From an uncultured Anaerobutyricum sp. (GTDB lineage: Bacteria; Bacillota; Clostridia; Lachnospirales; Lachnospiraceae): a DNA stretch of 64,000 nucleotides. Of this stretch, positions 9,139 to 16,959 are shown one piece after another. The translations under genes were made by a program, and so were the position numbers. The stretch is taken from contig NZ_CAKRCF010000001.1 in assembly GCF_934307085.1 (NCBI RefSeq), positions 1 to 64,000 of the forward strand, in the 5' to 3' direction. Within the stretch, counting starts at the first letter, position 1. Each line of letters starts with the position of its first letter. The notes beneath the pieces are model-generated. The model worked only from the letters and a program-made list of their open reading frames with translations. It searched no databases and was not told the origin of the DNA.

Positions 9139-10007
9139 TATAGTAAACTCCTGTTATAAACGTCATACTCATTCCAGAGTTCTTCAAGTGCCATAAGACG
9201 CTTCTCTACATCATCCTTGCGGAGTAATGCAATCGCTGTAACCATTGCATTAACCACACTTAATGGACATACTAAAGAATCCACAATCGTCATCACATCA
9301 CTCTTTGCAATCAGCTTACAATCTGCATACTCTACGATAGGAGACTGCATGTTGTCCGTAAGTGCGATTGTCTTCGCCCCATGATTCTTTGCATACTGAA
9401 GTGCACAAATTGTTCTTTTTGAATATCTTGGGAAGGTAATTCCCATCATAACATCTTTATCACTGATATCATAAATCTGCTCTAATGTCTCGGAAGTGCT
9501 GTTGGCATCTACAATAATTACGTTATCAAACATCATCTTAAAATAATATCCCATCAAACCTGCAAGATAGGCTGCACTTCTCGCACCTAAAATGTATAAT
9601 CTTCTTGCATCGTTGATAAGCATAACCGACCGATTAAATTCTTCCTCATCTACACCGCTCTGAATCGTATCCCGAAGTCTCTCTGCATCTGTATACAAAA
9701 TGCTTTTTAATACACCTTTTTCCTGATATCTCTTTGAGGAAAGAGACATTCTCTGAATGGAGTTTGAATTCGTCTTTACGATAACCTGAATTGCTTTCTG
9801 CAGTTCCGGATATCCTTCGTAATCAAGCTGATAAGCAAAACGGACAACCGTTGACTCACTGACTCCCGCTTCCTTTCCAAGCTTAGAAGCAGTAAGATAT
9901 GCTGCAATATCATAGTTCTCTGTAATATACTGAGCCAGTCTTCTTTGTCCTTTACTAAACTCAGAAGACTTCTTCTCTATTCTCTGCAATAAATTTAAAT
10001 GTTCCAC
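9138..10007 (-). CDS. MurR/RpiR-family transcriptional regulator
   Basis: A 289-residue regulator with an N-terminal HTH_6 domain (KLGKEAGVSESTVVRFAYQLDYEGY) and a C-terminal SIS sugar-phosphate-binding domain (RRLYILGARSAAYLAGLMGYYFK). The start is read as GTG at 10007 with AGGTGG nine bases upstream; the longer frame from 10079 lacks a clear site. Members usually sense phosphosugars, but there is no sugar gene next to this one. Its stop overlaps the start of the BaiN-like gene, so its partner may be that flavoprotein. Confidence 0.85.
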   Translation of the reverse strand: MEHLNLLQRIEKKSSEFSKGQRRLAQYITENYDIAAYLTASKLGKEAGVSESTVVRFAYQLDYEGYPELQKAIQVIVKTNSNSIQRMSLSSKRYQEKGVLKSILYTDAERLRDTIQSGVDEEEFNRSVMLINDARRLYILGARSAAYLAGLMGYYFKMMFDNVIIVDANSTSETLEQIYDISDKDVMMGITFPRYSKRTICALQYAKNHGAKTIALTDNMQSPIVEYADCKLIAKSDVMTIVDSLVCPLSVVNAMVTAIALLRKDDVEKRLMALEELWNEYDVYNRSLL

Positions 10008-10204
10008 TCTATTCTTCCACCTATTCTGTAAAATTAAGTATATTTCATGATACTCCATTTTCTTCTTTTTGTAAAGCAAAATGAAGGATTTAAAGAAAGA
10101 AATTGCAAATAGAAATTAATTTTTATAACTACAGAGCAATTTTAGCACAAAGAAAAACTGTATTTCCGAAAAATTCCAGTCACGCGGTTTCTTTTCCTTC
10201 AAAA

Positions 10205-10729
10205 TTACTTTCCAGGATAAGTAATAACGGACTCTACATCATAGCCTTCTAATACATCACGTCCATGCAGACCCTCAAGTTCCATGACAAACAGAACCTT
10301 TACGACAACTCCGCCAAGTTCTTCAATCAGATCAATCGCAGCTTTCGCTGTTCCACCGGTTGCTAAAAGGTCATCCACAAATACAATTCTTTGTCCTGGA
10401 CGGATATCTTCTTTATGAATCTCAATCTCTGCTGTTCCATACTCTAAAGCATACTCTTTGCTTACGGTCTCTCTTGGCAGCTTACCCTTCTTACGGACAG
10501 GAACAAATCCCTTACTCTTATTGTAAGCAATAGGCATACCAAATAAAAATCCTCGAGATTCTGCTCCTACAACTACGTCAAACTCTGTTCCCTCTAAGCA
10601 ATGCATTAATTCATGTACGCTAAGCTTCAACCCTTCCGAATCACGTAAAATAGAGGTAATATCTCTGAATATAATTCCCGGCTTTGGGAAATCTGGAATA
10701 TTAATGACATAATCTTCAAGTTTTTTCAC
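10205..10729 (-). CDS. apt: Adenine phosphoribosyltransferase
   Basis: A 174-residue purine salvage enzyme turning adenine and PRPP into AMP. It begins MKKLEDYVINIPDFPKPG, with FRDITSIL and the PRPP-binding signature IVFVDDLLATGGTA. Start is read as GTG at 10729, with AAAGG nine bases upstream; a GTG three codons earlier overlaps that site. It stands alone between the RpiR gene and a HAD phosphatase gene. In many Firmicutes apt lies beside recJ, which is also nearby here (12-14 kb). Confidence 0.95.
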   Translation of the reverse strand: MKKLEDYVINIPDFPKPGIIFRDITSILRDSEGLKLSVHELMHCLEGTEFDVVVGAESRGFLFGMPIAYNKSKGFVPVRKKGKLPRETVSKEYALEYGTAEIEIHKEDIRPGQRIVFVDDLLATGGTAKAAIDLIEELGGVVVKVLFVMELEGLHGRDVLEGYDVESVITYPGK

Positions 10730-10915
10730 TTTGTCCACCCTTTCTGCCCAAAATCGGGCATAAAACTATTAAGCACAAATTCTTTATTCTCGCGCTTTCT
10801 CTTCTTACAATTGATTATAACAGATTTTTTATACAAAAAACAACAGAAAACGCGTATTTCTATTGTCTTCTTTAAAAATTATCATAACTCTTTAAAATAA
10901 TATTTTTATTTTCCC

Positions 10916-10931
10916 GTCAAAACACACTCTA
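10916..10931 (-). repeat. Short dispersed motif R3 (TAGAGTGTGTTTTGAC form)
   Basis: Read on the minus strand this is TAGAGTGTGTTTTGAC, a variant of the 16-bp motif TAGAGTGTGTTTGAAA found at 32822, 42788 and 57656. It lies about 75 bp past the stop of the HAD phosphatase gene. The rest of the gap 10730-11005 shows nothing else recognised. Confidence 0.4.
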
Positions 10932-11005
10932 ACAACTATAATATAAGAAATCAATAATACACGTATTATCTCCTAAGAACTGCAGATTGTTCTTTTATAC
11001 TTTTG

Positions 11006-11851
11006 TTATAAATCACAAAAATACTCAATTGCGTATGCCACGCCTTCTTCATCATTTGTTTTTGTCACAAAATCTGCCACTTCTTTCAAAGACTCTTCTC
11101 CATTCTTCATGGCAACGCCAACACCAGCCATCTTGACCATCTCAAAATCATTATTACCATCACCGCATGCCATAATACTCTCCACTGGAATATCAAGAAT
11201 TTTTCCAAGATTAAGCATCGCATCTCCCTTATTACAAGTTGCTCCATTAATCTCAAGATTATTACCAAGAGAACAGGTAACCGCCAGATCTTCTATCTTT
11301 CCAAGTTCACGGAACGCTCTCTGTCTGTCCTCTTCCCGTGCAAAGAACATATTCATCTTCTCTACCGGTGCCTTGTTCTTTTTCATCCACTCTCTTAAAT
11401 CGTCAATACGATTACGAGATGTTCGAACTAGCTTCTCAATATGTTTCTCAATCCCATAATTTTCAACATTATCATAAAAACGTGCTTCACACCAACCTGC
11501 TCCTAAAGCATAAATATCATAAAAAGTATTATACGTTTCAAGCACATCAAATAATTCTAACGCTCTTTCCCATGGAATACAATTCTGATAAAGTACCCTA
11601 TCTTCTTTTAAATCTAATACACTCGCACCATTTGATAAAATAACATATCTCATTCCTTCAATCTGTGTTAAATACTCTGGAATACCTGATTTTACTCTTC
11701 CTGTTGCCGGTAAAACCTGAATTCCCTCTGCAAGACATTTCTCAAGCACTTCCTTCGTATGTGGAGTTAACACCTTATCTGAAGTAAGTGTTGTTCCATC
11801 TAAATCTAATCCTATCAATCTGACTTCTGGCTGTTTTTTCTCCTGTTCCAT
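11006..11851 (-). CDS. Cof-type HAD-superfamily phosphatase
   Basis: A 281-residue hydrolase of the Cof/YidA type. Motif I is IGLDLDGTTLTSD, with the nucleophile Asp; the C-terminal motif is MACGDGNNDFEMVKMAG; the IIB cap lies between. Enzymes of this group remove phosphate from small sugar or cofactor phosphates; the substrate here is unknown. The ATG has AAGGAG six bases upstream. It is flanked by a family-1 palindrome on its upstream side and an AT-rich gap on the other. Confidence 0.88.
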   Translation of the reverse strand: MEQEKKQPEVRLIGLDLDGTTLTSDKVLTPHTKEVLEKCLAEGIQVLPATGRVKSGIPEYLTQIEGMRYVILSNGASVLDLKEDRVLYQNCIPWERALELFDVLETYNTFYDIYALGAGWCEARFYDNVENYGIEKHIEKLVRTSRNRIDDLREWMKKNKAPVEKMNMFFAREEDRQRAFRELGKIEDLAVTCSLGNNLEINGATCNKGDAMLNLGKILDIPVESIMACGDGNNDFEMVKMAGVGVAMKNGEESLKEVADFVTKTNDEEGVAYAIEYFCDL

Positions 11852-11879
11852 ATTTTTCTCCTTATCTATTTCTTATTTC

Positions 11880-12093
11880 ATCTGCCTAATATCTGATATG
11901 TCACTCCATCATCACAATTATAGAGAATTTGGACTGCTTTTTTCGAAGTTTCTGTTTTATTGGGCAAAATGGAGCGTTTAGCGCAACAGAACAAAATGAG
12001 ATAAATTTTTTAGTGCTTCTACTCAATAATTCTTTAGGCAATCCGTTCTCCACTTTCCTTATAGCGGCGTCTGCCTGTTCTACAATCTCACAA
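11880..12093. repeat. Family-1 palindromic element, copy B (left half decayed)
   Basis: The right half is clear: CGAAGTTTC, TTATTGGGCAAAATGGAGCG, TTTAGCGCAAC, then CAAAATGAGATA and TTTTTTAGTGC, GGCAATCCG, and the end TAGCGGCGTCTG with TCTACAATCTCACAA. The arm CAAAATGAGATA matches copy A at 24732, so A and B belong to one subtype. The left arm is missing. The end overlaps the last codons of recJ and provides its TGA stop at 12088-12090. Confidence 0.75.
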
Positions 12094-13863
12094 TTTTTTA
12101 AAACGATAATTCTGGATAACAATCTGGATACTCTTCTGGCCTCGCCATTCATTCACCTGTGGATAGTAAGTCACATCCATCCAGGTACGATGTGGCAGAC
12201 CTTTTTGAATCCGGCCGGCTTCTTCTTTTCCACAAAAAGAAGTAAGTTTCTCTAAGAATCCATCCGATTCTCCAAAATACATAGCATCTATACTTGTTCC
12301 ATTAGCATCTGCCAAAAAAAGTTTTAAACATCTGCCTGTTGTTCCAAGTACCCGCATTCCTTTTATATAAAGGTCTTTTTGTGCAAAGAGAGGTTTTGTG
12401 TTTTCATTGCCAAATGGCTCTAACAGTTCAAATTCATTGATGAGGCTTTCTGATAAATAAGATATCGGTAATGCCACATCAATATGAACTTTTTCTGCGA
12501 AATCGTCTTCAGTAAGAGTTGCATTTGCATTTAATCTTTCTCGAAATTCTTCCAGGCGATCTTCCTGCATGGAAAGTCCTGCCGCCATCGGATGCCCGCC
12601 AAATTTATCGAAACATTCTTTGATTTTATTCATTTCCTGATACATATGATAAGCTTCAATGGAACGACCGGAACCTTTTAAACCTTCCTTTGTCCTTGTG
12701 ATAACAAAAACTGGCTTGTGGTAATACTCTTTCATTCTTCCGGCAATGATTCCGGCAATGCTTTCATGGCAGTCTGGAAGATATACAACAAGTACCTTAT
12801 CATTTACATGACCAGTGCTTTCGAGATATTCTTTTGCGGCTTTTACCCCATCGGCAGTCATTTCTTTTCGCTCTGCATTCAGCTGTGTGAGTGCTTCTGC
12901 TTTTTGTCTGCAAAGTTCCTTATCCTCACAAAGAAGAAGTTCTAAAGCATCTTTTGCAGAAGTCAGACGACCGGAAGCATTGATACAAGGGCCAAGAATA
13001 AAACCAAAATGATAAGAAGAAATCTTTTTTTCTTCAAGGTGATTTGCCTCAATCAAAGCCTGAAGTCCGGTAATATTTGTATGCTGTACCCGACGCAGAC
13101 CTTCTTTTACGATAATACGGTTCTCATCACACAACGGCATAACGTCACAGACCGTTGCCATCGCCGCAATCTCAAGAAAGGCTTCCATTTCTCTTCGATT
13201 GATTCCAAACAAATCATAAAGCACCTGAATAAATTTATAGACGACAACCGCTCCACATATATTTTTAAATGGATACGAACAGTCTTTTTGCTTTGGATTA
13301 ATAACTGCGGCGGCTGGCGGCAAAATATAAGTAATACTTCCATCTTCTTCCCTCTGAAACGGAATATCATGATGGTCTGTCACAATTAATGTAAGACCTA
13401 AAGAATTTCCGTAAGCAATCTGCATTGCTGCCGCAATCCCGTTGTCACAAGTGATTATCGTATCTATCCCATCCTCTGCCGCCTTTTCTATCAAATGCTC
13501 ATTGATTCCATATCCATCTTCCACACGGTCTGGAATCTTATAATCGACATCCGCACCACAACGTTTTAATCCGCAATATAAAATATAGTTTGATGAAACA
13601 CCATCTACATCATAATCCGAAATAATCCGAATCTTTTTGCCCGTTTCTATCTTCTCTTTTATGATTTCCGCTCCCTTATCGGCATCTTTTAAAAGATGAG
13701 GATCGTATAAATCAGACAGAGAGCCATGAAGATAACATCGCATTTCCTCGACCGTTATTAAATCTCTATTTCGCATCAGACGTGCCGTCACCGGGCTGAT
13801 ATGAAACATCTCACCAATCTTATTAAAATCTGCTTTTTTTGAAGCGATAAACCACTTTTCCAT
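12088..13863 (-). CDS. recJ: Single-stranded-DNA exonuclease RecJ
   Basis: A 591-residue DHH-family 5'-3' exonuclease used in recombination and mismatch repair. It has the DHH motifs IISDYDVDGVSSNYILY and VTDHHD, and the DHHA1 motif KFGGHPMAAGLSM, followed by an OB-like C-terminal region. Its ATG at 13863 directly abuts the TAG stop (13864-13866) of the SCIFF maturase gene, so translation is likely coupled. Its own 3' end has been replaced by the terminal bases of palindrome copy B, which supply the last codon or so and the stop. Confidence 0.9.
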   Translation of the reverse strand: MEKWFIASKKADFNKIGEMFHISPVTARLMRNRDLITVEEMRCYLHGSLSDLYDPHLLKDADKGAEIIKEKIETGKKIRIISDYDVDGVSSNYILYCGLKRCGADVDYKIPDRVEDGYGINEHLIEKAAEDGIDTIITCDNGIAAAMQIAYGNSLGLTLIVTDHHDIPFQREEDGSITYILPPAAAVINPKQKDCSYPFKNICGAVVVYKFIQVLYDLFGINRREMEAFLEIAAMATVCDVMPLCDENRIIVKEGLRRVQHTNITGLQALIEANHLEEKKISSYHFGFILGPCINASGRLTSAKDALELLLCEDKELCRQKAEALTQLNAERKEMTADGVKAAKEYLESTGHVNDKVLVVYLPDCHESIAGIIAGRMKEYYHKPVFVITRTKEGLKGSGRSIEAYHMYQEMNKIKECFDKFGGHPMAAGLSMQEDRLEEFRERLNANATLTEDDFAEKVHIDVALPISYLSESLINEFELLEPFGNENTKPLFAQKDLYIKGMRVLGTTGRCLKLFLADANGTSIDAMYFGESDGFLEKLTSFCGKEEAGRIQKGLPHRTWMDVTYYPQVNEWRGQKSIQIVIQNYRFKKL

Positions 13864-15228
13864 CTATTCTTCTTCGCCTTCTGTATCTGCTAATGCCGCC
13901 TTAATCATGATTGCACACTCTACTCTCTTACGCTCCATATCACAGCTTAAATCGTAGGAATCATCAATTGTTCCGTGGAAGTTATAAGAATTTGCAGGGC
14001 AACCACCGCTACAGTAGAATCTTGCGAAGCAGTCTTTACATTTTTTCTTTGTATATACGTTGCAGGAACGGAATTCGTCACAAATATCCGTACGCTTAAT
14101 TCCATCAAAAACGTTACCAAGAAGGAATTTCTCTTCGCCTACAAACTGATGGCATGGATATAAATCTCCCCATGGTGTTACTGCTAAATATTCTGTTCCG
14201 CTTCCGCAACCGGAAAGTCTCTTTGCTACACATGGACCACCTGTAAGGTCAATCATAAAGTGGAAGAAGTTAAATCCTTTTCCTTCTTTTTCTCTTTTAA
14301 TCATTTCTTTTGCAAGTCTGTCATACTCGTCAAAAATCTGTGGAAGATCTTTTTCCTGAATTGCGTATGGTTCTTCTGGTTGTCCCACAACCGGTTCCAT
14401 AGAAATCTGTTCAAATCCTAAATCTGCAAGATGAAGAACATCTTTGGAAAAATCAAGATTTCTATTAGTAAATGTTCCTCTTACATAGTATTTCTGCTGA
14501 TGTCTTGACTCTGCAAAGCGGATAAACTTCGGCATAATAAGATCATAGCTTGGCTTACCATTTCTTGTAGGACGCATGTAATCATGAATTTCTTTACGTC
14601 CATCAACACTTAAAACAACATTATCCATCTCTTTGTTGGCAAATTCCATAATCTCATCATTTAACAGCACCCCGTTTGTTGTTAAAGTAAAGCGGAAATG
14701 TTTGTTGTGTTTTTCTTCAAGAGAACGTCCATACTCTACTACTTCTTTTACAACACCAAAGTTCATTGTTGGCTCTCCGCCAAAGAAATCGACCTCAAGA
14801 TTATGACGGTTTCCAGAATTCGCTACAAGGAAATCAAGGGCGGCCTTTCCAACCTTTGCACTCATAAGCTCACGGTGTCCCTTATATTCTCCCTCTTCTG
14901 CAAAACAATAGCGGCAGGCAAGGTTACAGTCATGAGCGATATGCAGACAAAGTGCCTTTACTACAGTCTTTCTGCTCTTTACTTCCTTAATGTAATCTTC
15001 ATAAATATCTTCGGTAAATAAAAATCCTTCTTCTTTTAATGAAGTTACCTCTTTATATGCTTCTTCGATATCTTCCTTGCTGTAGGAAAGTTCATTTTTT
15101 ATTTCTTCTAAGCTTTTTTCTTCATATAAAGCAATCACATCATAAGTTACATCATCAACAACATGAATGGCACCACTGCACACATCCATGACAATATTAT
15201 ATCCATTATTTTTATACTGGTGAATCAC
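13864..15228 (-). CDS. scfB: SCIFF peptide radical SAM maturase
   Basis: A 454-residue radical SAM/SPASM enzyme. The N-terminus (1-85) resembles the PqqD-like peptide-recognition element. The cluster motif CX3CX2C is DCNLACRYCF (Cys101, 105, 108). The C-terminal SPASM region holds auxiliary-cluster cysteines in LSGCGSGTEYLAV, GDLYPCHQF, CKDCFARFYCSGGCPANSYN. Such enzymes form thioether links from cysteines of the SCIFF peptide to threonine alpha-carbons. The peptide gene lies 297 bp upstream in the same direction, separated by a hairpin, and recJ follows without a gap. Both pairings fit the known SCIFF locus of Clostridia. Confidence 0.93.
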   Translation of the reverse strand: MIHQYKNNGYNIVMDVCSGAIHVVDDVTYDVIALYEEKSLEEIKNELSYSKEDIEEAYKEVTSLKEEGFLFTEDIYEDYIKEVKSRKTVVKALCLHIAHDCNLACRYCFAEEGEYKGHRELMSAKVGKAALDFLVANSGNRHNLEVDFFGGEPTMNFGVVKEVVEYGRSLEEKHNKHFRFTLTTNGVLLNDEIMEFANKEMDNVVLSVDGRKEIHDYMRPTRNGKPSYDLIMPKFIRFAESRHQQKYYVRGTFTNRNLDFSKDVLHLADLGFEQISMEPVVGQPEEPYAIQEKDLPQIFDEYDRLAKEMIKREKEGKGFNFFHFMIDLTGGPCVAKRLSGCGSGTEYLAVTPWGDLYPCHQFVGEEKFLLGNVFDGIKRTDICDEFRSCNVYTKKKCKDCFARFYCSGGCPANSYNFHGTIDDSYDLSCDMERKRVECAIMIKAALADTEGEEE

Positions 15229-15449
15229 GTTAAATATCCCTTTCTATTCTTTTATTTTATATTTAATTTTCTAAAATATATTTTTAAATTGAAAGATATG
15301 TCCTGCTAATTAAAAAAATATATACAATACAGAACATCCTTATATACGATTGTTGTAAACTACCCATTGTCTAAAGCCAGTGAGATTACGATAGCCTTAT
15401 TTTAACCTACAATAAAGCAATCTCTACAAATTTTCCATACAAGAGATAA

Positions 15450-15477
15450 GGTGAACTGACTAAAAAGACAGTTCACC
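15450..15477 (-). terminator. Hairpin between SCIFF peptide and its maturase
   Basis: GGTGAACTG (15450-15458) and CAGTTCACC (15469-15477) form a perfect 9-bp stem with a 10-base loop; on the minus strand TTAT follows. It lies 49 bp past the peptide stop. With a weak T tract it is more likely a partial terminator that keeps peptide mRNA above maturase mRNA than a full stop. The remainder of the gap 15229-15525 holds no recognised feature. Confidence 0.6.
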
Positions 15478-15525
15478 CTATTTCAAGCATATATCAGGAA
15501 TCTTCCTTCCTGTTGTGCTCTCTAA

Positions 15526-15672
15526 TTATTTATTACTCTCGCAAGTCTGGTTACCTACTGTACAAGATGTCTTGCAGGCAGACTGGCAGGATGTCTGGCA
15601 CTCGCCACATCCACCTTTACACATTGTAGTACCGTATGTTTTGTTTCCGGTCAGTGTCTTTACACGTTTCAT
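15526..15672 (-). CDS. scfA: SCIFF precursor peptide
   Basis: A 48-residue ribosomal peptide too short for usual gene calling. It begins MKRVKTLTGNKTYG and contains the near-invariant core CGECQTSCQSACKTSCTVGN. Cysteines are at 18, 22, 25, 29, 33, 37 and 44, seven in all, while the family name speaks of six in about forty-five residues. The ATG has AGGAGG about nine bases upstream. The adjacent radical SAM enzyme is its maturase, predicted to join Cys to Thr as thioethers. The function of the mature peptide in Clostridia is not established. Confidence 0.95.
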   Translation of the reverse strand: MKRVKTLTGNKTYGTTMCKGGCGECQTSCQSACKTSCTVGNQTCESNK

Positions 15673-15771
15673 TAATAACGCCTCCTCACTTCATAATCTA
15701 GTATGCAAAGCATCTAAGATGACACTTTGTAGGTTATTATAACACAAACCATTCCGTAAGAAAAGAACTTT

Positions 15772-16152
15772 TTAGCTTAACATTCCCCCAAGCATTCCTC
15801 CTGCGGCACAATAAAGCATCATTGTAAAAAATGCTGTCATATCTGTCACAAACATCTCCCCCATCCCAACACGTACTATTCCAAAAAATAAACAATACAA
15901 AATACCTACACCAAGCCCCCACAAATACCGTTTCTTTGTATTTTTTTTACCGCACAAAAACCCACCGACAAAACAGGCAATTGTACTCATGGCAATCAAA
16001 CCAATCTTTTCTACAAATACTGAAAGATTTCCCTTCAACATGGCAAATGCAAACACTGCCAGAAAAAGCATTGTGAGTAATACTGCAATTAACACAGAAA
16101 GTAACAAGCTTCCTGTTCGCTTCATCCATTTTTTATATGAAACTCCATCCAT
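15772..16152 (-). CDS. Small four-helix membrane protein, TIGR04086-like
   Basis: A 126-residue very hydrophobic protein with four predicted membrane segments and few charged residues, among them GFLCGKKNTKKRYLWGLGVG between helices. Size, layout and position between yajC and the SCIFF gene resemble the TIGR04086 family of Firmicutes, which has no known function. The start is uncertain: the ATG at 16152 has no strong ribosome site and lies inside an inverted repeat; an ATG at 16125 (MKRTGSLLLS) is possible. It is 99 bp upstream of the SCIFF gene in the same direction. Confidence 0.7.
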   Translation of the reverse strand: MDGVSYKKWMKRTGSLLLSVLIAVLLTMLFLAVFAFAMLKGNLSVFVEKIGLIAMSTIACFVGGFLCGKKNTKKRYLWGLGVGILYCLFFGIVRVGMGEMFVTDMTAFFTMMLYCAAGGMLGGMLS

Positions 16153-16183
16153 AGGCTACACCAAAGACTTTTTTATAGCCTAT
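16151..16183 (-). promoter_or_regulatory. Inverted repeat over the start of the small membrane protein gene
   Basis: ATAGGCTA (16151-16158) and TAGCCTAT (16176-16183) are perfect 8-bp arms 17 bases apart. One arm overlaps the presumed ATG (16150-16152). In the mRNA the stem could hide the start, or mark a leader structure if the true start is further in. Confidence 0.4.
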
Positions 16184-16439
16184 GAAAAGGGTTCTCTGTT
16201 TAGAACAGGGGAGAATGCAATTCGATGGGTATAATAAAAATCTTTGGGTTCCTCTGAATTTTGTTTATACTAAACTGATGGTTAAAATTTGGTGAGTATA
16301 ATAAATAAAAAATTATTACAATTTGCTTTTTAACTTAAACTATATAATATTCTCTGCCAATTTCCCTTATATTTTCATTCATAGAAACAAACAGCAAACC
16401 TCATCTTTTTCCTCCAAATCTTCCACACGGAAGAATACT

Positions 16440-16600
16440 TTCAATTCAGCAACAAGCAGAAAAACGAAAAAGCAGATATCCTATATTTGTGGCCTTAGAG
16501 CGAGGATTGAATGTGAGCCCGGAGGCGAACATTCAACCCGCAGTGATAGAATCACAAATATAGGATATCTGCTTTTTCGTTTTTCGTCTGTCCCGCTAAC
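16440..16600. repeat. Family-2 palindromic element, complete copy 2a
   Basis: Arms 16461-16493 and 16555-16587 are perfectly complementary over 33 bases, ending TATATTTGTG / CACAAATATA at the loop. The 61-base loop begins GCCTTAGAGCGAG and holds an inner stem TTGAATGT / ACATTCAA and ends GTGATAGAAT. It lies in the 453-bp gap after yajC. The rest of that gap (16184-16440) is AT-rich with nothing recognised. Confidence 0.85.
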
Positions 16601-16605
16601 CGAAA

Positions 16606-16926
16606 CTACTCTTCTTCTGTCTTTGTAAGATTTGGCTTCTCTACTGCTGCAATGGCATCTTTCTGCATTGGAATTCTGCAGTTACGGTTATTACCAAATT
16701 CTACGATTACCGTATCATCCATAATGTCAATAATTACACCATAGAATCCGCTTGTAGTCAGTACACTGTCTCCAGCCTGCATTCCTGCATGCATCTCGTC
16801 TGCCGCTTTCTGCTGCTTCTTCTGTGGACGAATTGTCATAAAGTAGATAATCGCTCCAAAAAGAATGACATATGCAACAATCATTGTAATAGATGAGCTT
16901 GCGCTCGCACTCTGTGCTAATAACAT
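16606..16926 (-). CDS. yajC: Preprotein translocase subunit YajC
   Basis: A 106-residue accessory protein of the Sec translocon. One membrane helix (about 13-31, ITMIVAYVILFGAIIYFMT) is followed by the family hallmark RPQKKQQKA and a cytoplasmic domain with GDSVLTTSGFYGVI. GGAGG lies seven bases before the ATG. It is 33 bp after tgt; the tgt-yajC pair is widely conserved in bacteria. Confidence 0.93.
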   Translation of the reverse strand: MLLAQSASASSSITMIVAYVILFGAIIYFMTIRPQKKQQKAADEMHAGMQAGDSVLTTSGFYGVIIDIMDDTVIVEFGNNRNCRIPMQKDAIAAVEKPNLTKTEEE

Positions 16927-16959
16927 GTCCTTACCTCCGTTATCCTTCTATATAATATA

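Noticed and set aside
15229..15449. Further small peptide gene between SCIFF and its maturase
   Set aside because: No frame with a ribosome site and plausible composition was found.
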